Notes: generated from the sequence alone by a model not told the origin. A DNA stretch of 64,000 nt from Mytilus trossulus (GCF_036588685.1 NC_086374.1:74460457-74524456); one strand, 5' to 3'; positions 47,201-58,763 are shown, numbered from the stretch's first letter. Program-made: numbers and translations.

Positions 47201-49203
47201 GAAACGTTGATTACATAAAATATAGAAAAAAATATAGGGCTACTGACAACTAAACTAATTCCACAGATATTTAATTATTCTAAAAGTCTCTCAGTAGACA
47301 TGATAGAACAATATCACAGCTTCGAGTGTGCAATTTAAAGATTAACTACTGAAAGCTCTTATTGTTGTTTGAAAAAAAAATGGATTTTGTCAGTCGTCAT
47401 AAAAAATTATGTTAAAAAAATATATGTTACCACAAACCTAAAATCTTATTGAAATCACAAATATATATATTGTGTTTTATACAAATATTTCATTTTTGGT
47501 GAAATTTCCAACCGATGCAAAATTTTAGAAAACCTTAAAATAAAAAGTTATTCATTTGTCACAAACAACAATACGTAGTTGTGAGCTTTTCTCAAAATAC
47601 CTAATGTCGGATAAAAGCTCTACAGAGCTTATGTTGTATTGTTATATGTAAAACCGACTTTAAATAAATCTGTTATGCTTTATGCTTGTTTATACCTTTA
47701 AAATTAAGAAATAATTGATGCAAGCTATTATAGTTTATCATAGTTTTAACATGGATATGCATTATATTCGTGATTATTTCTCTGAGGATTATTTTGCCCG
47801 AGCTATATTGAAGGCAAAAATAACACGAATATAATGCCTACCCATGTTAAAACAACAATAAAGTATAGCTTGGATCAATTATTTCGATTCTGATTAGGAC
47901 AATTAAGGTAATTTCTATGTCCGATGTGTAGCGCATTTGCGTAGTCTCTTCCATGAACCTCCCTTTTTTGTGTGTAAACAAGCAAACGAATAGCAATGTG
48001 ATTTTTCAGATGGAGGAGTTTTGAACAGCCCACATGAATGTTTGTCGTATCTATGTCAAATATGTCAAATTGCAACACATTACAGTCATAGTGAATGAAT
48101 TAGTAACAACATCATTTAAGAGTATGGAGCGTTTTAAGTTAATGAAGTAACTTTAATGCATGACAATTTGATGAAATTCAGTATTCTGCAGTTTACATAA
48201 TACGCATTTGCAAACAAATTTTATTGGATTTAGAGCATGGGTCTATTCACAAAGCGAAAGAAGCACGTCATATTAGAATAGCAAATACTAATTTTAGATA
48301 ATTAAAAGCTGATAATGGGAAAAGACCTTGCAAAATTCAAAACGAGATCATCGAATGGATCTTTGGACTAACGTAATTTCTGTATTTAGGTCTACAGAAA
48401 TCTAAGAGTTTTCTAGCACATGGCTAAAATTGATTGGTAAACAAGGACAAATTTTAAATGGTTTCCGAAAATCATAGTATAATTTTCTTTGTTCTATGTT
48501 GGATGTGTACTGATCTAGTCTTAGATGCATGCATTGTTTTATTGTTAGTGGCTTTGAACTAGCTGTCAGCACCTTCAAAACACTCTCAGATCAGTACTCA
48601 GTGTCTTTTTTTTGTTTAGATATACTAATACCCGGCCACGCCTACTCTGTGTTTTATTAAATGTTTGTTATTTGTATCCATCTGATGAGTTAAGCCTTTT
48701 ACAACTGAATATTATAGTTCGTTCTGATGTGTACTGTTACATCACTGTTCAAGGTTATGGGAGGGTTTGGATCCCGCTTACATGTTTAACCCTGCCACAT
48801 TCTGTATGTATATGTATATATGCCTGTCCCAGGTCAGGAGCCTATAATTCAGTTGTCGTTTGTTGATGTGTTACATATTTGGTTTTCGTTAATTTTTGTA
48901 CATAATTTTTGCCGTTAGTTTTCTCGTTTGTATTGATTTACATTTGTCATTTCGAGGCCTTTAATAGCTCACTATGCGGTATGAACTCTGCTCATTGTTG
49001 AAGGCCGTAAGGTGATTTATAGTTGTTTATGTGTCATTTAGTCTCTTGTGGAGAGTTGTCTCATTTGCAATCATACCACATCTTCTTTTTCATATTAAAT
49101 TGAATGCGATTCTAGATTGAAAAACTTAAAAACATACCTCTATAAATGCAACAAATCCCCAAAACAAGATCAAATAAACGTGCATTTGTACAACAGTTGT
49201 CAT
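41145..49203 (-). CDS. Secreted WAP-domain protein, paralog A (four exons)
   Basis: Exons in transcript order: 49203-49138, 46969-46867, 45756-45688, 41287-41145; total 381 nt, 126 residues. Introns are GT-AG with phases 0, 1, 1, as in paralog B. Exon 1 is a hydrophobic signal peptide (MTTVVQMHVYLILFWGFVAF). The first WAP domain has the same cysteine spacing as paralog B, including the identical core YRCCPHGCNKRC. The second, six-Cys domain (SCGAAYGKQGKAC, CEGHEKCCYGKC) is followed by a basic tail. The introns are much longer than those of paralog B: intron 1 is 2.2 kb against 0.36 kb, intron 2 1.1 against 0.64 kb, intron 3 4.4 against 1.85 kb. The extra length is largely mobile elements (44929-45649, 43610-44246, 42453-42783, 47720-47875, 48485-49085). 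Confidence 0.87.
42453..42783 (+). repeat. Foldback element with GGTGCACAC, second copy
   Basis: Colinear with 4436-4752 (GGGATGTAACGCGTCCTCTG, GTCATGTGACCGTGATGTCA, then the hairpin). Lies in intron 3 of WAP paralog A. Confidence 0.7.
43610..44246. mobile_element. Non-autonomous TIR element, 637 bp
   Basis: Termini GCTGAGGTCACACATTCACGA and the reverse complement of TCGGCAATGTGTGAACTCCG-C agree at about 17 of 21 positions. The interior is rich in GATTC/TCCCGA words and is noncoding. It sits in intron 3 of WAP paralog A. Confidence 0.65.
44929..45649 (+). mobile_element. Non-autonomous element, copy 2 (best preserved)
   Basis: 721 bp, colinear with 3709-4435, with ends TATAATACTAAAATTACGAG and GGGTGTGTTCTAGTATAAT. 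Its right end is only 39 bp from exon 3 of WAP paralog A. Confidence 0.75.
45688..45756 (-). CDS. WAP paralog A, exon 3
   Basis: Acceptor ATTATAG, donor GTTAGT; same 69-nt length as in paralog B; completes the WAP core. Confidence 0.87.
46867..46969 (-). CDS. WAP paralog A, exon 2
   Basis: Acceptor TTATTAG, donor GTAGGT. Encodes LGACPKFDFASACVIDF and the FHC to QCPS part. Confidence 0.87.
47720..47875. repeat. Foldback element, arms about 54 bp
   Basis: CAAGCTATTATAGTTTATCA at the left faces AATAAAGTATAGCTTGG at the right; inner parts TTTTAACATGG and ATTATATTCGTG pair with CACGAATATAAT and CCATGTTAAAA. The loop is about 50 bp. In intron 1 of WAP paralog A. Confidence 0.8.
48485..49085 (+). 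mobile_element. Penelope-like element 3' tail
   Basis: Tail only: ATCTGATGAGTTAAGCC, GGTTATGGGAGGGTTTGGAT, CCTGTCCCAGGTCAGGAGCC, ending CAATCATACCACATCTTC. Same family as 5775-6466 and 589-1576. It ends about 50 bp from exon 1 of WAP paralog A. Confidence 0.75.
49138..49203 (-). CDS. WAP paralog A, exon 1 (signal peptide)
   Basis: 22 codons, donor GTATGT. Start chosen as the first ATG of a hydrophobic leader; a second in-frame ATG at codon 7 aligns with the start used in paralog B. Confidence 0.8.
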
Positions 49204-50214
49204 CGTGTTACTAGTATAATGTTTATAAAATAACATGGAAAAGCAGCAGTCATTTATCATGTTTATACTTTTCTTGAAAAGGATGTTTTTGACCTGAAAT
49301 TTAATCCCGGATAATATTAGAATTACCTTATGCTTTAAAATTGCTTTTTTTTTAACGAATAAACAAGTAAATAATGTATAATATTGTCAGAGACACGTGA
49401 AATATTAATAAATCAAACAAACCACAACACATTATTTGACATTATTTAACGCGGTTGAATTGGGAAGAGGTACACATGTGTACTGCGTTAGTCTGGAATG
49501 AATCTTGCAATGAATCTGATATTCGCTGAAGACCTATAGGTCATCGTTCGTTAATGTCTTTGTTTCCTAAACACGGCATGTTTAAGTCTTACACGGTAAA
49601 CAATTCTAGATTTACTACACTTTTTTTATATGTGCATATCGTTATGTTCAATCGAAAAAAATATATGTCAGATTCTGTGTTGTGGTTAGTTTGATATAAT
49701 GATACTTCACATATCTGACATATCTTGGTATCTATGATGACTGTATTTTTTTCAAAACATAGTAAGCTTTTAATTTTTGTTTAACAGTTTTTCTGAGAAT
49801 TTGTTTACATATAACTATGCATAGGGAAATGCTCATTTATTGTTTATAATATCCGGGATAGTATCTAAGGTAAAAACCCATCTTTATCAATTTAAGTCTT
49901 AATTGCTCTTACACTTCTATGATATCAGCATAAACTTTGACAACTGTTGTTCAAAATAGCGTATTGTTCATCTTGTTTGTAGGACTAGTTGCTTTCATAT
50001 TGATATTTTTTTTACATGTTTTAGTCATGATCATATTTATAGTTTAAATACCTTCGAGTTTTGGATGCATTTTAATTGAAGTAAACGATATAGGGTGAAC
50101 AAGACTACATGAAAATAATTAGACGAGGCCGTACCAAACAGATAGAGGGGAGTTGCATTATGATAAGCGCTATTGGAAAGTCTTCAGCAAAGGAAGCATG
50201 TAATTGTAGTTAAA
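49204..50214. other. Upstream region of WAP paralog A, no feature called
   Basis: Would contain the promoter of the minus-strand gene. A TTTATAAA-like stretch about 15-25 bp upstream of the ATG (near 49219-49228) is AT-rich text, too common here to call a TATA box. Confidence 0.3.
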
Positions 50215-50217
50215 TTT

Positions 50218-50497
50218 AGTTTAAACATATTTATTTATTGTGGATTGGGAAACAAGTTATTGCAATTTATATTTATCCCTTTCCACTTTGCCGTCTTGTA
50301 GCGTCATTAGACTGCTCCTTATCGACATTTACAAGGGTGTCTTTTAACACGGGACAGCCTTTTGTCGTCCCCTCCTGACGATCTATCATCGTTTCCTCAC
50401 GACCATACTAGCAAATGGTGTCAAGGGAGAGCCGACAATTCAGTCTCTGAAATTTTGTCCCCGCAACATGGATCGGACCAGGAACATTTGTAGTCAT
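50218..50497 (-). repeat. tRNA-derived SINE, copy 2 (head truncated)
   Basis: Colinear with 28718-29055 (TTTAAACATATTTATTTATT, ACAAGGGTGTCTTTTAACAC, CGACCATACTAGCAAATGG). The tRNA head is damaged: box B reads GGTCCGATCC and box A is missing. Confidence 0.7.
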
Positions 50498-50810
50498 TGT
50501 CGTAATTGTAGTTTTTACTATTCATAATTCAACTTAAACAAGAAACATGTAAATTCAAAGATTTCAGGATAATCACATCATCCCTAAGATAGTAAATATT
50601 AGAGTTGTATAAAGGCTGTTTTAAGTTATATTCATTATTTATTTAATTTTTTGTTTTGTACCTTAACTTTGTGGATTCTATTTTCTTGATAAATACATAT
50701 ATTCTACTAGTATAGTACCTATATTGAAAGAATAAAACACACACCATATGATTTATTTCAAAATTTCGTGGGAACACGAGCAAAAGCCCCTTACGAAATA
50801 TTGAAAGTGT

Positions 50811-51382
50811 AAAGGGGCACTAGCTGTCAAATTCATGGTCACTGATTTTAATCAAAATGTCACATTTGATTCATAACAATGTAAAACATTTATTCAATCT
50901 TGTTAAAGTCTCAAATAAACAAAAAACAGGGCACTGACTTGCAAATACACAGTTTCGTTTTGGGTGTATTTTAGCCTAGACGGCATCTAATAAACCATCG
51001 AGTTGACCTTTCATGTCATCCCATGACCATATAAGCGATGTAAACATAAATATAGATTTAAATAAATTAAGCAAACTCGTTCAGTTGGATTTTTTTATGT
51101 CTATATAATTTTATCTAATCGATGAAAAATTAATGTTTGTCATCGTTTTTACCTTATAAGAATGATCTTTTTTTGTGGGTCGAATAAGTCAATCAAATGA
51201 TTTACCGTTGTTTCACTTTCAATGTTGGCATTCTTTTGCTTTAAATAACTTTACACATACAATTCACGTGTTACTCATCTCAAGCTAAGGTGCTAAAATG
51301 AAGTTCACATCATTAATACGGATTCAATGAGGAATCAATAATATATTGGATTTTTTATTTATCTCGTAGCTAGTGCCCCTCT
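50811..51382. mobile_element. MITE with AGGGGCACTAGCT terminal inverted repeats
   Basis: AGGGGCACTAGCT at 50813-50825 and its exact reverse complement at 51368-51380. About 570 bp, noncoding. A relative is at 12606-12960. Confidence 0.75.
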
Positions 51383-52022
51383 AAAAACCTTTTCAAGTCT
51401 TCTTTATTAGTTCAGTAACAAGATCATGAATGTGAGACTAACGATATTCATCCATCGATTTTGAAAGACATTATACGGATTAATGATGTTGTACTTCGAT
51501 ATAGTATCTCTGTGTCAACATTTATATAAAATGCTGATGGACAAAAAAACCTATTAAGGGTATGTACATAGTAAGAAGACAGTACAAATACAAGCGTTTT
51601 TTTCCAAAACAATTGATTGAAAGAAAAATGCGAAAATAGTTTCTTCAGTAGGATTTTGAAGGGGGTGTAGGTATATGCATCAATATCGATGAAATAAATA
51701 AGGAGGAACCTATGTTAATAACATAACAGGGTGTATCCTAAAGCATACAATAATTTGTTAACTCGACACCAGTATCAGTTTGAAGCAGTGAAACTAAGAT
51801 AACAACATACAGTGATGACTTATCAGTTTACTTATAAAATGCCTACATGTGATAAGGCATACGGCGAATACCATTGCAATGTAATGCACAATATTACAAT
51901 TACTTTGACAAAAACTTGCATTGAATTACATTGTGAACAAAGTTATGCATACAAACAATCAAATCCAAGGAGTAAACAAAGACTCATAAAACCAAAAGAC
52001 CTTTACATCAACAATTATAAAT

Positions 52023-52125
52023 AAGAAAAAAGAAATAACACGAACTCCACTAAAAACCGGGATTGAAATCAGGTGCTCCGGAAGGGTCAGCAATTCCTGC
52101 ACCGCATACGACACCCGTATAATTA
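52023..52125 (-). repeat. Penelope-like 3' tail fragment
   Basis: The reverse complement matches the tail at 62830-62925 (CCTTCCGGAGCACCTGA, GTGTCGTATGCGGTGCAGGA-like text, GTTCGTGTTATT). Confidence 0.65.
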
Positions 52126-52423
52126 AATAACAATAACGTTGCAAAGTAATGAATTGAATTACACATTACATTTCTAAATTTTATTATAAACTGAATAAAA
52201 AAATCAAACATTTTGAAAAACAGGAAGTCACAAAAGATTCTAGTATATGCAGTGACTGTTCTACTTCTTGAAGTTAAGTTCACAAATGAAAAGTCTATTC
52301 AATATGACTCCTACAAGGGTTTTAAAGGTTTCATCATTCTTTGGCATTATTTGGTTGATACTAGTATACATAACAATGGTTTTTTTTCTAAAACGAAATT
52401 ACAGAGATGAAGTTTTATTTAAG

Positions 52424-52505
52424 AATTGAATGCTTCTTCTTGTAAATTTATTGGGGTGTAAAAGCGTTGACCGAAGTACATTTTGTATGAAGCGCGGAAG
52501 CGTAT
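52424..52505 (+). repeat. Single arm of the 62562-62697 foldback element
   Basis: GAATGCTTCTTCTTGTAAAT, then GGGGTGTAAAAGCGTTGACC and GAAGTACATTTTGTATGA; related to the left arm and centre of the palindrome at 62562. Confidence 0.65.
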
Positions 52506-52879
52506 ATAATTACATTTTTTAGCTAGGATAATAAAAACACGATTTTCATGAAGTTAAACTTTTAAATTCACCTGTGCTCTTTATTGTTGGACCTCGTGTC
52601 ATCATGAATGAAATGTTATTGTCTCATGCAACTGCTTACGGAATAACATGTGATGTGCAATTAGCTAATCAGAATAACGTATTATAATGAAACATACATC
52701 TAATGTAATTATACTTATATAAACTTACTGTTAAAATCTATTTCATAATTACTCAACAAACTTGTATATGAATTTATTTTCCCGAAATTCAATCAAATAA
52801 TATGATTTAAAACCAATGGTTCAGAGAAAATGGGGAGTCTTTCCACCAAAAACCATATATTTGAAAAGAAAGTCATAGA

Positions 52880-53440
52880 ATCCAGTATAACATGTCATTT
52901 TCAAATCTGGAACGTTACATTGACCTATGACATTTACCCTAATTTCAAGGTCATATATGAAGGACTTTAGGAACTTTTTATTTATGATTAATGAGTTATA
53001 GTATCCTACTCATATTTTTATTAAATGTGAGAGGGGGGAAAATTCATATCAAATGTCGACATAAACTTTTAACCAAAATGTAGTCGTTTGACATTTTTGA
53101 TCCAAAAATTTGTTCAATATCCTATAAGGTTTTGGAAAAGAGGAGAAAATAAGTCAAATTCAATATTAAGAATATGACCTGACCTTTGGACCAAGAACCT
53201 AATTTCCAAAGACCCTTGGTCTCTATCACTGATGGCTTTCCACTTACTAATGCATATAACTTAATTTAAATGCATAAAGGGGAATAAGTCTCATATGAAG
53301 TCTCACGAACGCTTCAGTCAAAACCAAGCGCAACATCCTTAACATATAGCTAGCAATTTGGAAACAAAAATTGTAGTAATCTTTAACGGTTACGAGGGAG
53401 TAGTGGTCACAAGGAAATCAGTGTTTGGGGGAGATAACTC
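52880..53440. repeat. Diverged repeat with TGACCT-rich text
   Basis: Segments such as TTGACCTATGACATTTACCC, GACCTGACCTTTGGACCAAG and GGGGAGATAACTC resemble the interior of the TIR element at 58786-59904. Decayed; limits uncertain. Confidence 0.35.
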
Positions 53441-53521
53441 TCACAAGAAAAAGTGTTCGGGTAAAGTAGGGTCAGTTTCCAAACACTTGACCTACATTAT
53501 ATTGTATAAAATGAACAGGAC

Positions 53522-53800
53522 GTTTACGAAAATTTGTACGATCATCTTGCTGACAGTGGTGAAGATGCATCAAAACTACGGACTGCCGTTTTCAGAGCTA
53601 ACCGTAAGCGTACAACTAACAAGCCTTACACCAGAGGGGGTGGCAGAGGAAGGTTTAATGATAGAGACATTGGTTGTGGCTTCAGCAAAGAATCTAGCCC
53701 CAAACATGACAGCTACAGTTAGCAAAACAACTCCACGCAGCAGTTCAACGATGGCTTTTGCTTTTATTGTCAGAGGTTAAGACACACTGCCCGTTTGTGT
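53522..53800 (+). pseudogene. DIRS Gag fragment with CCHC-like zinc knuckle
   Basis: Encodes YDHLADSGEDASKLR, an Arg/Gly-rich segment (GGGRGRFNDR) and CFYCQRLRHTARLC at 53758-53800, a C-x2-C-x4-H-x4-C knuckle. One in-frame TAG at about 53720 and stops after the knuckle. Confidence 0.65.
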
Positions 53801-53972
53801 TAAAAGGCCGTACTTTCAACAGTTCCAAGTCAGCACCAGCCAATTTTACAAGAGCTCCAACCCATTTCTTAATGAAAAAGTTTAGTATAATATAGAATTT
53901 GATAGTTATGATAACACTGATGAAATAAAGACTGTAAAAAGATATGTATTAAAAAAAATGGAGTAGTACATA

Positions 53973-54712
53973 TAAAGTTATTCCATTGCCAGCAAGTGTA
54001 TCATCCCTTGGAGTTTATATTAGTGGCCTTGTTCAGCAATCCGTATCTGAGTCAGTTCTATTCGTTCATTTTCATAGCATGAAGTGGTATCTTGATTTCC
54101 GTTTAGTGTATAATCCGTCTGAAGACGAGATTATTCAGATGATGATTGTAGGAACGAAGAGTATTTTAAATAAACAGAAAAAAAACCTACAGCAGATAAT
54201 TTACAGAAAATAGAAGACAAAATTGGTATGACTTGTTCTCATTTATCGAAAATTAGAATTTGTGCAATGATGTAAGTTGGTTATGCTGGACTTTTAGGCT
54301 ACCGTGATATTGCTAATTTAAAGATGTCTAACATAAAAACAAAGGGGGTAACAATGCCATAATTTCTAAAAAAAATTGTCTACCTGTCCAGTCGTCTGGT
54401 TATTGACATACAGTGTACATTATATGTTTTTAATAGTCCTGTTAGATTTTAAGTTAGCAGTTAATGGTTCTTTATCTTATACAAGAGCTAGATGTTTACT
54501 TTTATGCACATTAACTGCGATAAGTCTTGATTGTAAACATGTTTGTGTTCATAGTTGTCGCAGTGATGGTACCACTGCTGCTGCAAGAAATGGTGTTTCT
54601 GATCATTTCATTAAAGAACATGGAAGGTGATGTACCGATTTTGTTAAAGACGGTTGTATTAAAGATTCTGTTAAAATGAAACTAACAGTTTCGTCAAATC
54701 TTGGTACATAAC
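53973..54712 (+). pseudogene. DIRS tyrosine recombinase, degenerate
   Basis: N-terminal part LPASVSSLGVYISGLVQQS, then VGYAGLLGYRDIANLKMS, then HSCRSDGTTAAA (HxxR kept), KEHGR followed by a stop in place of Trp, and KDGC where the catalytic Tyr should be. Several stops and frameshifts. Dead. Confidence 0.75.
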
Positions 54713-55499
54713 GAGTTATAGACATTTATCTTACGATGTTATTTTCAACTAAATTATAATATAACGTTACTATTTTCCCTGTGTCTCGATGTTATAGCGA
54801 GTAGGACACCACACTAGGTCTGTTAATCTTAGTTAGCGCCATAGAATATAATTACTTAATATTCGAATGAACGTAGTGAGTGAAAATATAAATATTTAGT
54901 TCGTTGTTTGCTCATGAATATTCATGACATGTGACCATTTGTGTGCACTTAAAACATGTACGATCATCTCGCTGACCATCGACTCTCGCTATAGCACAAA
55001 GAAGAGACACATGTATTCATGGATAATTTAATGAGAATTTGTATTTGTTTTATGATATTGTTACTATTTGATAAATAGTACATAGAATTAAAGGTTATAG
55101 CGAGTAGCACACTCAAATATTAGGTCTTTTGCGTTCTGGTAGTGTATACAACGCCGTAACTTCATTCGTTATCATGATGAGGTTTTTCTTTAATATGGTG
55201 AGCTGTTAGAATTAAATCATGGGAAATAAGAGAATCATGAGAAATTAAGAGAATTAAGATCAAACAAAAAGAAAAATGGCATAATCAGAAATGTTGAAAG
55301 TTCTTTGGAAAGTTGGATTGATCCATATGTGGGAAATGTTTGATAAAGAACAAAATAACACAAAATTTTGTCAGCATGCTTTAAAAACATGAACTGGAAT
55401 ATCTAGGAGTTACCATTCTAGCACATATGTCATTATGATGACACTGCGAATGGAATGCATCAAGTAAGGAAACATAAAACCTGTGAAAACTGATAGTTT

Positions 55500-56390
55500 G
55501 GATGGCCATCCAAAATACCATGTCGACAAAAATGTACTAGAATCGTTGTTGGATTGTGACTTCAAGATATCGGACATTGGAAATCTGTTACATCTCTTCG
55601 AGAGAACAATATTTTGACGGATGGCTCATTTTGGACTACAGAAAAGAGATTATTTTGACATTGAAGAAGAAAACCTTGACAGTATACTTTCCGGCATTGT
55701 CGTGGACTTTGGTCGTTGTGGCGAACGCTTGTTGCGTGAAATACTGAAAGGATAAAGAATTAAAGTACAAAGATTGAGGTGAGGAGATGCCATTCTTAGA
55801 ATATATTTCGCTGGTTCCTAAGAGAAAAAGACCGGTCAACTGCACAGACGTGTATACAACGTTACGGCACCGAATCACTTATGGCACATAGAAACTAACC
55901 ATAAATTAGTAAGATGAAGATTCATTATACTGGGTGGAGTTGATGGATTCAGTAGGTTTATTATGTTTCTACATATATAGGTTCTGTCAGCAGTAGCGGA
56001 TCGAGAAATTTTCATAAGTTGGTCCCACAGACTGCCTAAGAGGGTCCCGCTCCGGTCATGCTTTAGTGATTCCCTATATAATCAACCAAATTTTTCCCAG
56101 AAAAGGGGACCGGCCCCCCTGCACCCTCATCTAAAAACGCCTCTGGTCAGATAAGGGACTAAAACATGTATCTGTTGCCGAATTTATGTTGACAAAACAT
56201 GGTGGCGGCAGTATGATAACAGGACCAAGCAAGCACAATCAGAGAAAAGAGAGATTTTGGAGGGACGTTAACGAGTGTGTTTTGTGCTATTTCTACAACT
56301 CTTTTTATCATTTGGAAGACCAGGGAAATCCCGATCCATATGCAGTTAGTATTAATATTTTACTATGCACACAAAGCACTATCAAATACA
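55500..56390 (+). pseudogene. DDE integrase-like transposase pseudogene, split by an insertion
   Basis: Part 1 (about 55500-55975) has a helix-turn-helix region (FKISDIGNLLHL-ERTIF, RRMAHFGLQKRDYF) and the core start YNVTAPNHLWHIETNHKLV, GGVDGFSR. Part 2 (56157-56380) has DKGLKHVSVAEFML, SMITGPSKHNQRKERFWRDV and YNSFYHLEDQGNPDPY. This is the animal integrase-core family with consensus LWHID-NHKL and HNQRIERLWRDV. The first catalytic Asp is Glu here, stops occur at 55753 and elsewhere, and part 2 resumes in frame after a foreign insertion. Non-functional. Confidence 0.8.
55985..56156 (+). mobile_element. Short repeat inserted in the DDE pseudogene
   Basis: About 170 bp, AGCAGTAGCGGATCGAGAAA to AACGCCTCTGGTCAG, without coding capacity. 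It contains AAGTTGGTCCCACAGACT and GGGGACCGGCCCCCCTGCAC, a composition unlike its surroundings. It interrupts the transposase reading frame exactly between two conserved blocks. Confidence 0.65.
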
Positions 56391-56446
56391 CCTTTACAGC
56401 AAAGACAAATGACATCTGCTGATCCTTTAAATGGTTGCCACATATA

Positions 56447-56480
56447 TTGAATTATAATCCTGGTACCTTTGATAACTATA
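56447..56480 (+). repeat. Retrozyme repeat fragment
   Basis: TTATAATCCTGGTACCTTTG-ATAACTAT matches, in ribozyme-sense orientation, the segment just downstream of the hammerhead cleavage site in 15241-15280. Confidence 0.6.
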
Positions 56481-58760
56481 TATCGCACGAATACGTAGAA
56501 AAATAGACAGCAGGCGTTACCTTTAATAATATGCTACGAAGAAGATACAAATCAAGGTAAAACACGAAAGAAGCGAGACAACCAAAATGTGTATCACTTC
56601 AATTCATATCACATATTTGTGTAACAATCATCTTGTATCGGTTTCCTCTCTTAGCAAACACTATAAAAACACAGGTACAAGAAGTTTCATTACACCTTTT
56701 TCAACAGAATACGATGGATTCAAAAAACATTCAAAAGATGTTTCCGAGTATTTTTCATAAAATGAAATAATAATCAAATCTGTATACTCACTTAGTTGTT
56801 ACATTATATACCTTATACAACATGGCCCTTTAAAATAGAAATATCGTCTTCAATTGTTGAAAAATGAGAGTTTCTCCTTATATGAATACTATCAGATTAA
56901 CAAATCCTGAGCGGCAACCCCTATGTGTGATAGTTATAGTAAAATAGTCGTCCTTGGTCCTTTTCCGACCGACAGATCATGTTATTTGATTGATTTGAGT
57001 TAAACTATTTCAAAATGAATCTGATAGTCAACAATTCGATAATTAAACTATCAAGATAAGAAAAATATTCGAGGTTCTATGTGAATATCTGTTTCTTAAG
57101 TGATTATCAAATTATATTGTTTTTAATAAAATTATGAGTTCCTTCCTACTTCTTAATGTCAACGTCATGCACATATAAAGTTAGCAAATGAATCTATCTT
57201 GCACATATCAACGCATTTCGGATAATTATAAAAGAGGATAAAGGTAATGACCATTTAACTCAACCTACCATATACTGACAGCATTGGCAGCCACAATCTA
57301 GCATAAACACTTTTGTGGTAAAACAAAATAGTAATGTCATTTTAAAGGAATTTATTAATGCATACGAATACCAATTCCATCACAAGCAAACAAAAAAGGC
57401 TGATATTTTAGTGTTTTATTTGGGCAAGTTTATACAACAAATACTTGTTCAATCCCTATTATTCTTAAAAATTGGAGATAAGAATTTTATTTTCCCACTC
57501 TTCCACACGTTAGTTGTATATCTGTATCATTTCATTGGCCTGGCGCATAAATATTTATTTTGGTTGAATCAATAAGATGTACTCCCAATGATATTTGTTA
57601 TCTGAAAAACATACAAACATATCTCATTACCATTGAAGTGAATGTTTTTTTTTAATTCTAATTCATGTTGAACTAGAAGTGGAAATGCATATTTTTTACA
57701 GATAATCGGGTTATGTTATCATAGCCGCAATCTCATTAACATTAACGATAAAAGTAGTTTGGTCAACCGCGTCTTTCGAAAAATAAAAGATGTCAAAAGC
57801 CACTACCGAAAACCCGCATGACCTATCATATGAACTCATTCTTTATATCATATGAGAACTATTACAGTACAATGATTAATTGTTAGCATCTTCATTGACC
57901 AAACTGAACGATAACATATATTAGGTAGTTTACATTAAAGAAATCAGACTGAAGTCTTCTTCACCGCTATCGCTAGTTTATATGGAATACAGATAGTGAA
58001 CTATCAAAACAGTAAAGATAGTTCGGAAATTTTCCTTTTTTATAATGTAAAATATTCAATTTGCTTTTTAGCACAGAAAAGGAAGGAATCTCTCAAATCT
58101 TACGTTTGATTGAATTATCACTATTAGTAAATGCAGATCATGTAACCAAGTTATGTATATAATCTGGAGACTGTTCGTTAACAATTTTATAAATCAATTT
58201 AGTTTTAACTCCCGCATTACGCTTATTTTTTAAAACCCTACTCTTTGCAAAAATATAGCGTTGCGGCTAGCGTTCCTTACAATACATTATCTATACACAT
58301 AGCCTTAATTTGTCTGTTTTGTACTCAATAATAGTTTGTTTTCTAAATAATTCAAATTCCTATAGGTGTCCAAATCTTCCGATGAATACCCAATTAAAAT
58401 CATATACCTTTTTCCAAATATTCCCGTTTTAGTTTAAATTTTAGTGTGCGAAAACCTTTAGATGCTTCGTAGTTTCTTTGTTAAGTTTATGACTATGTCT
58501 TTCATCTTTAAAATCAGTTTTTAATTTGACACCTAGATGTTATGCAATGATGTGTTAATGTGGGATCAGCAACTTACTTTAACCAAAATATGATACACGG
58601 TGGATTCCTTTTCTGTATTGCGACGACATTCATATTCCAAACTGTTTTGAACCAGCAGTTCAGGTATAAAGTTCAATCCTCTGTGAGACTGTGTTATGGA
58701 AGAGGAGATCAAGACTAAAGATTTATTTAAGATCAAAAACAATTATAAATCGAAATTAAA
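56481..58760. other. Gene-free stretch, nothing recognised
   Basis: AT-rich. The ORF at 57315-57575 (+) has two hydrophobic stretches but no family I recognise and no splice or repeat context. Confidence 0.3.
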
Positions 58761-58763
58761 AGT

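Larger units (their letters stand above)
53500..55200 (+). mobile_element. Internally deleted DIRS-like element
   Basis: A Gag end with a zinc knuckle is followed directly by a tyrosine recombinase; reverse transcriptase and RNase H are missing. Beyond the recombinase, short sequences repeat in both orientations: TTATAGCGAGTAG at 54792, CTCGCTATAGCAC at about 54985 and TTATAGCGAGTAGCAC at 55095. Direct and inverted copies of terminal sequence near the 3' end are a DIRS trait. Confidence 0.7.

Noticed and set aside
53358-53780. 140-aa ORF overlapping the DIRS Gag
   Set aside because: It is the wrong frame; the zinc knuckle and Arg/Gly-rich Gag read in another frame.
57315-57575. 86-aa hydrophobic ORF
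   Set aside because: No recognisable domain, no splice signals, no paralog; could occur by chance.
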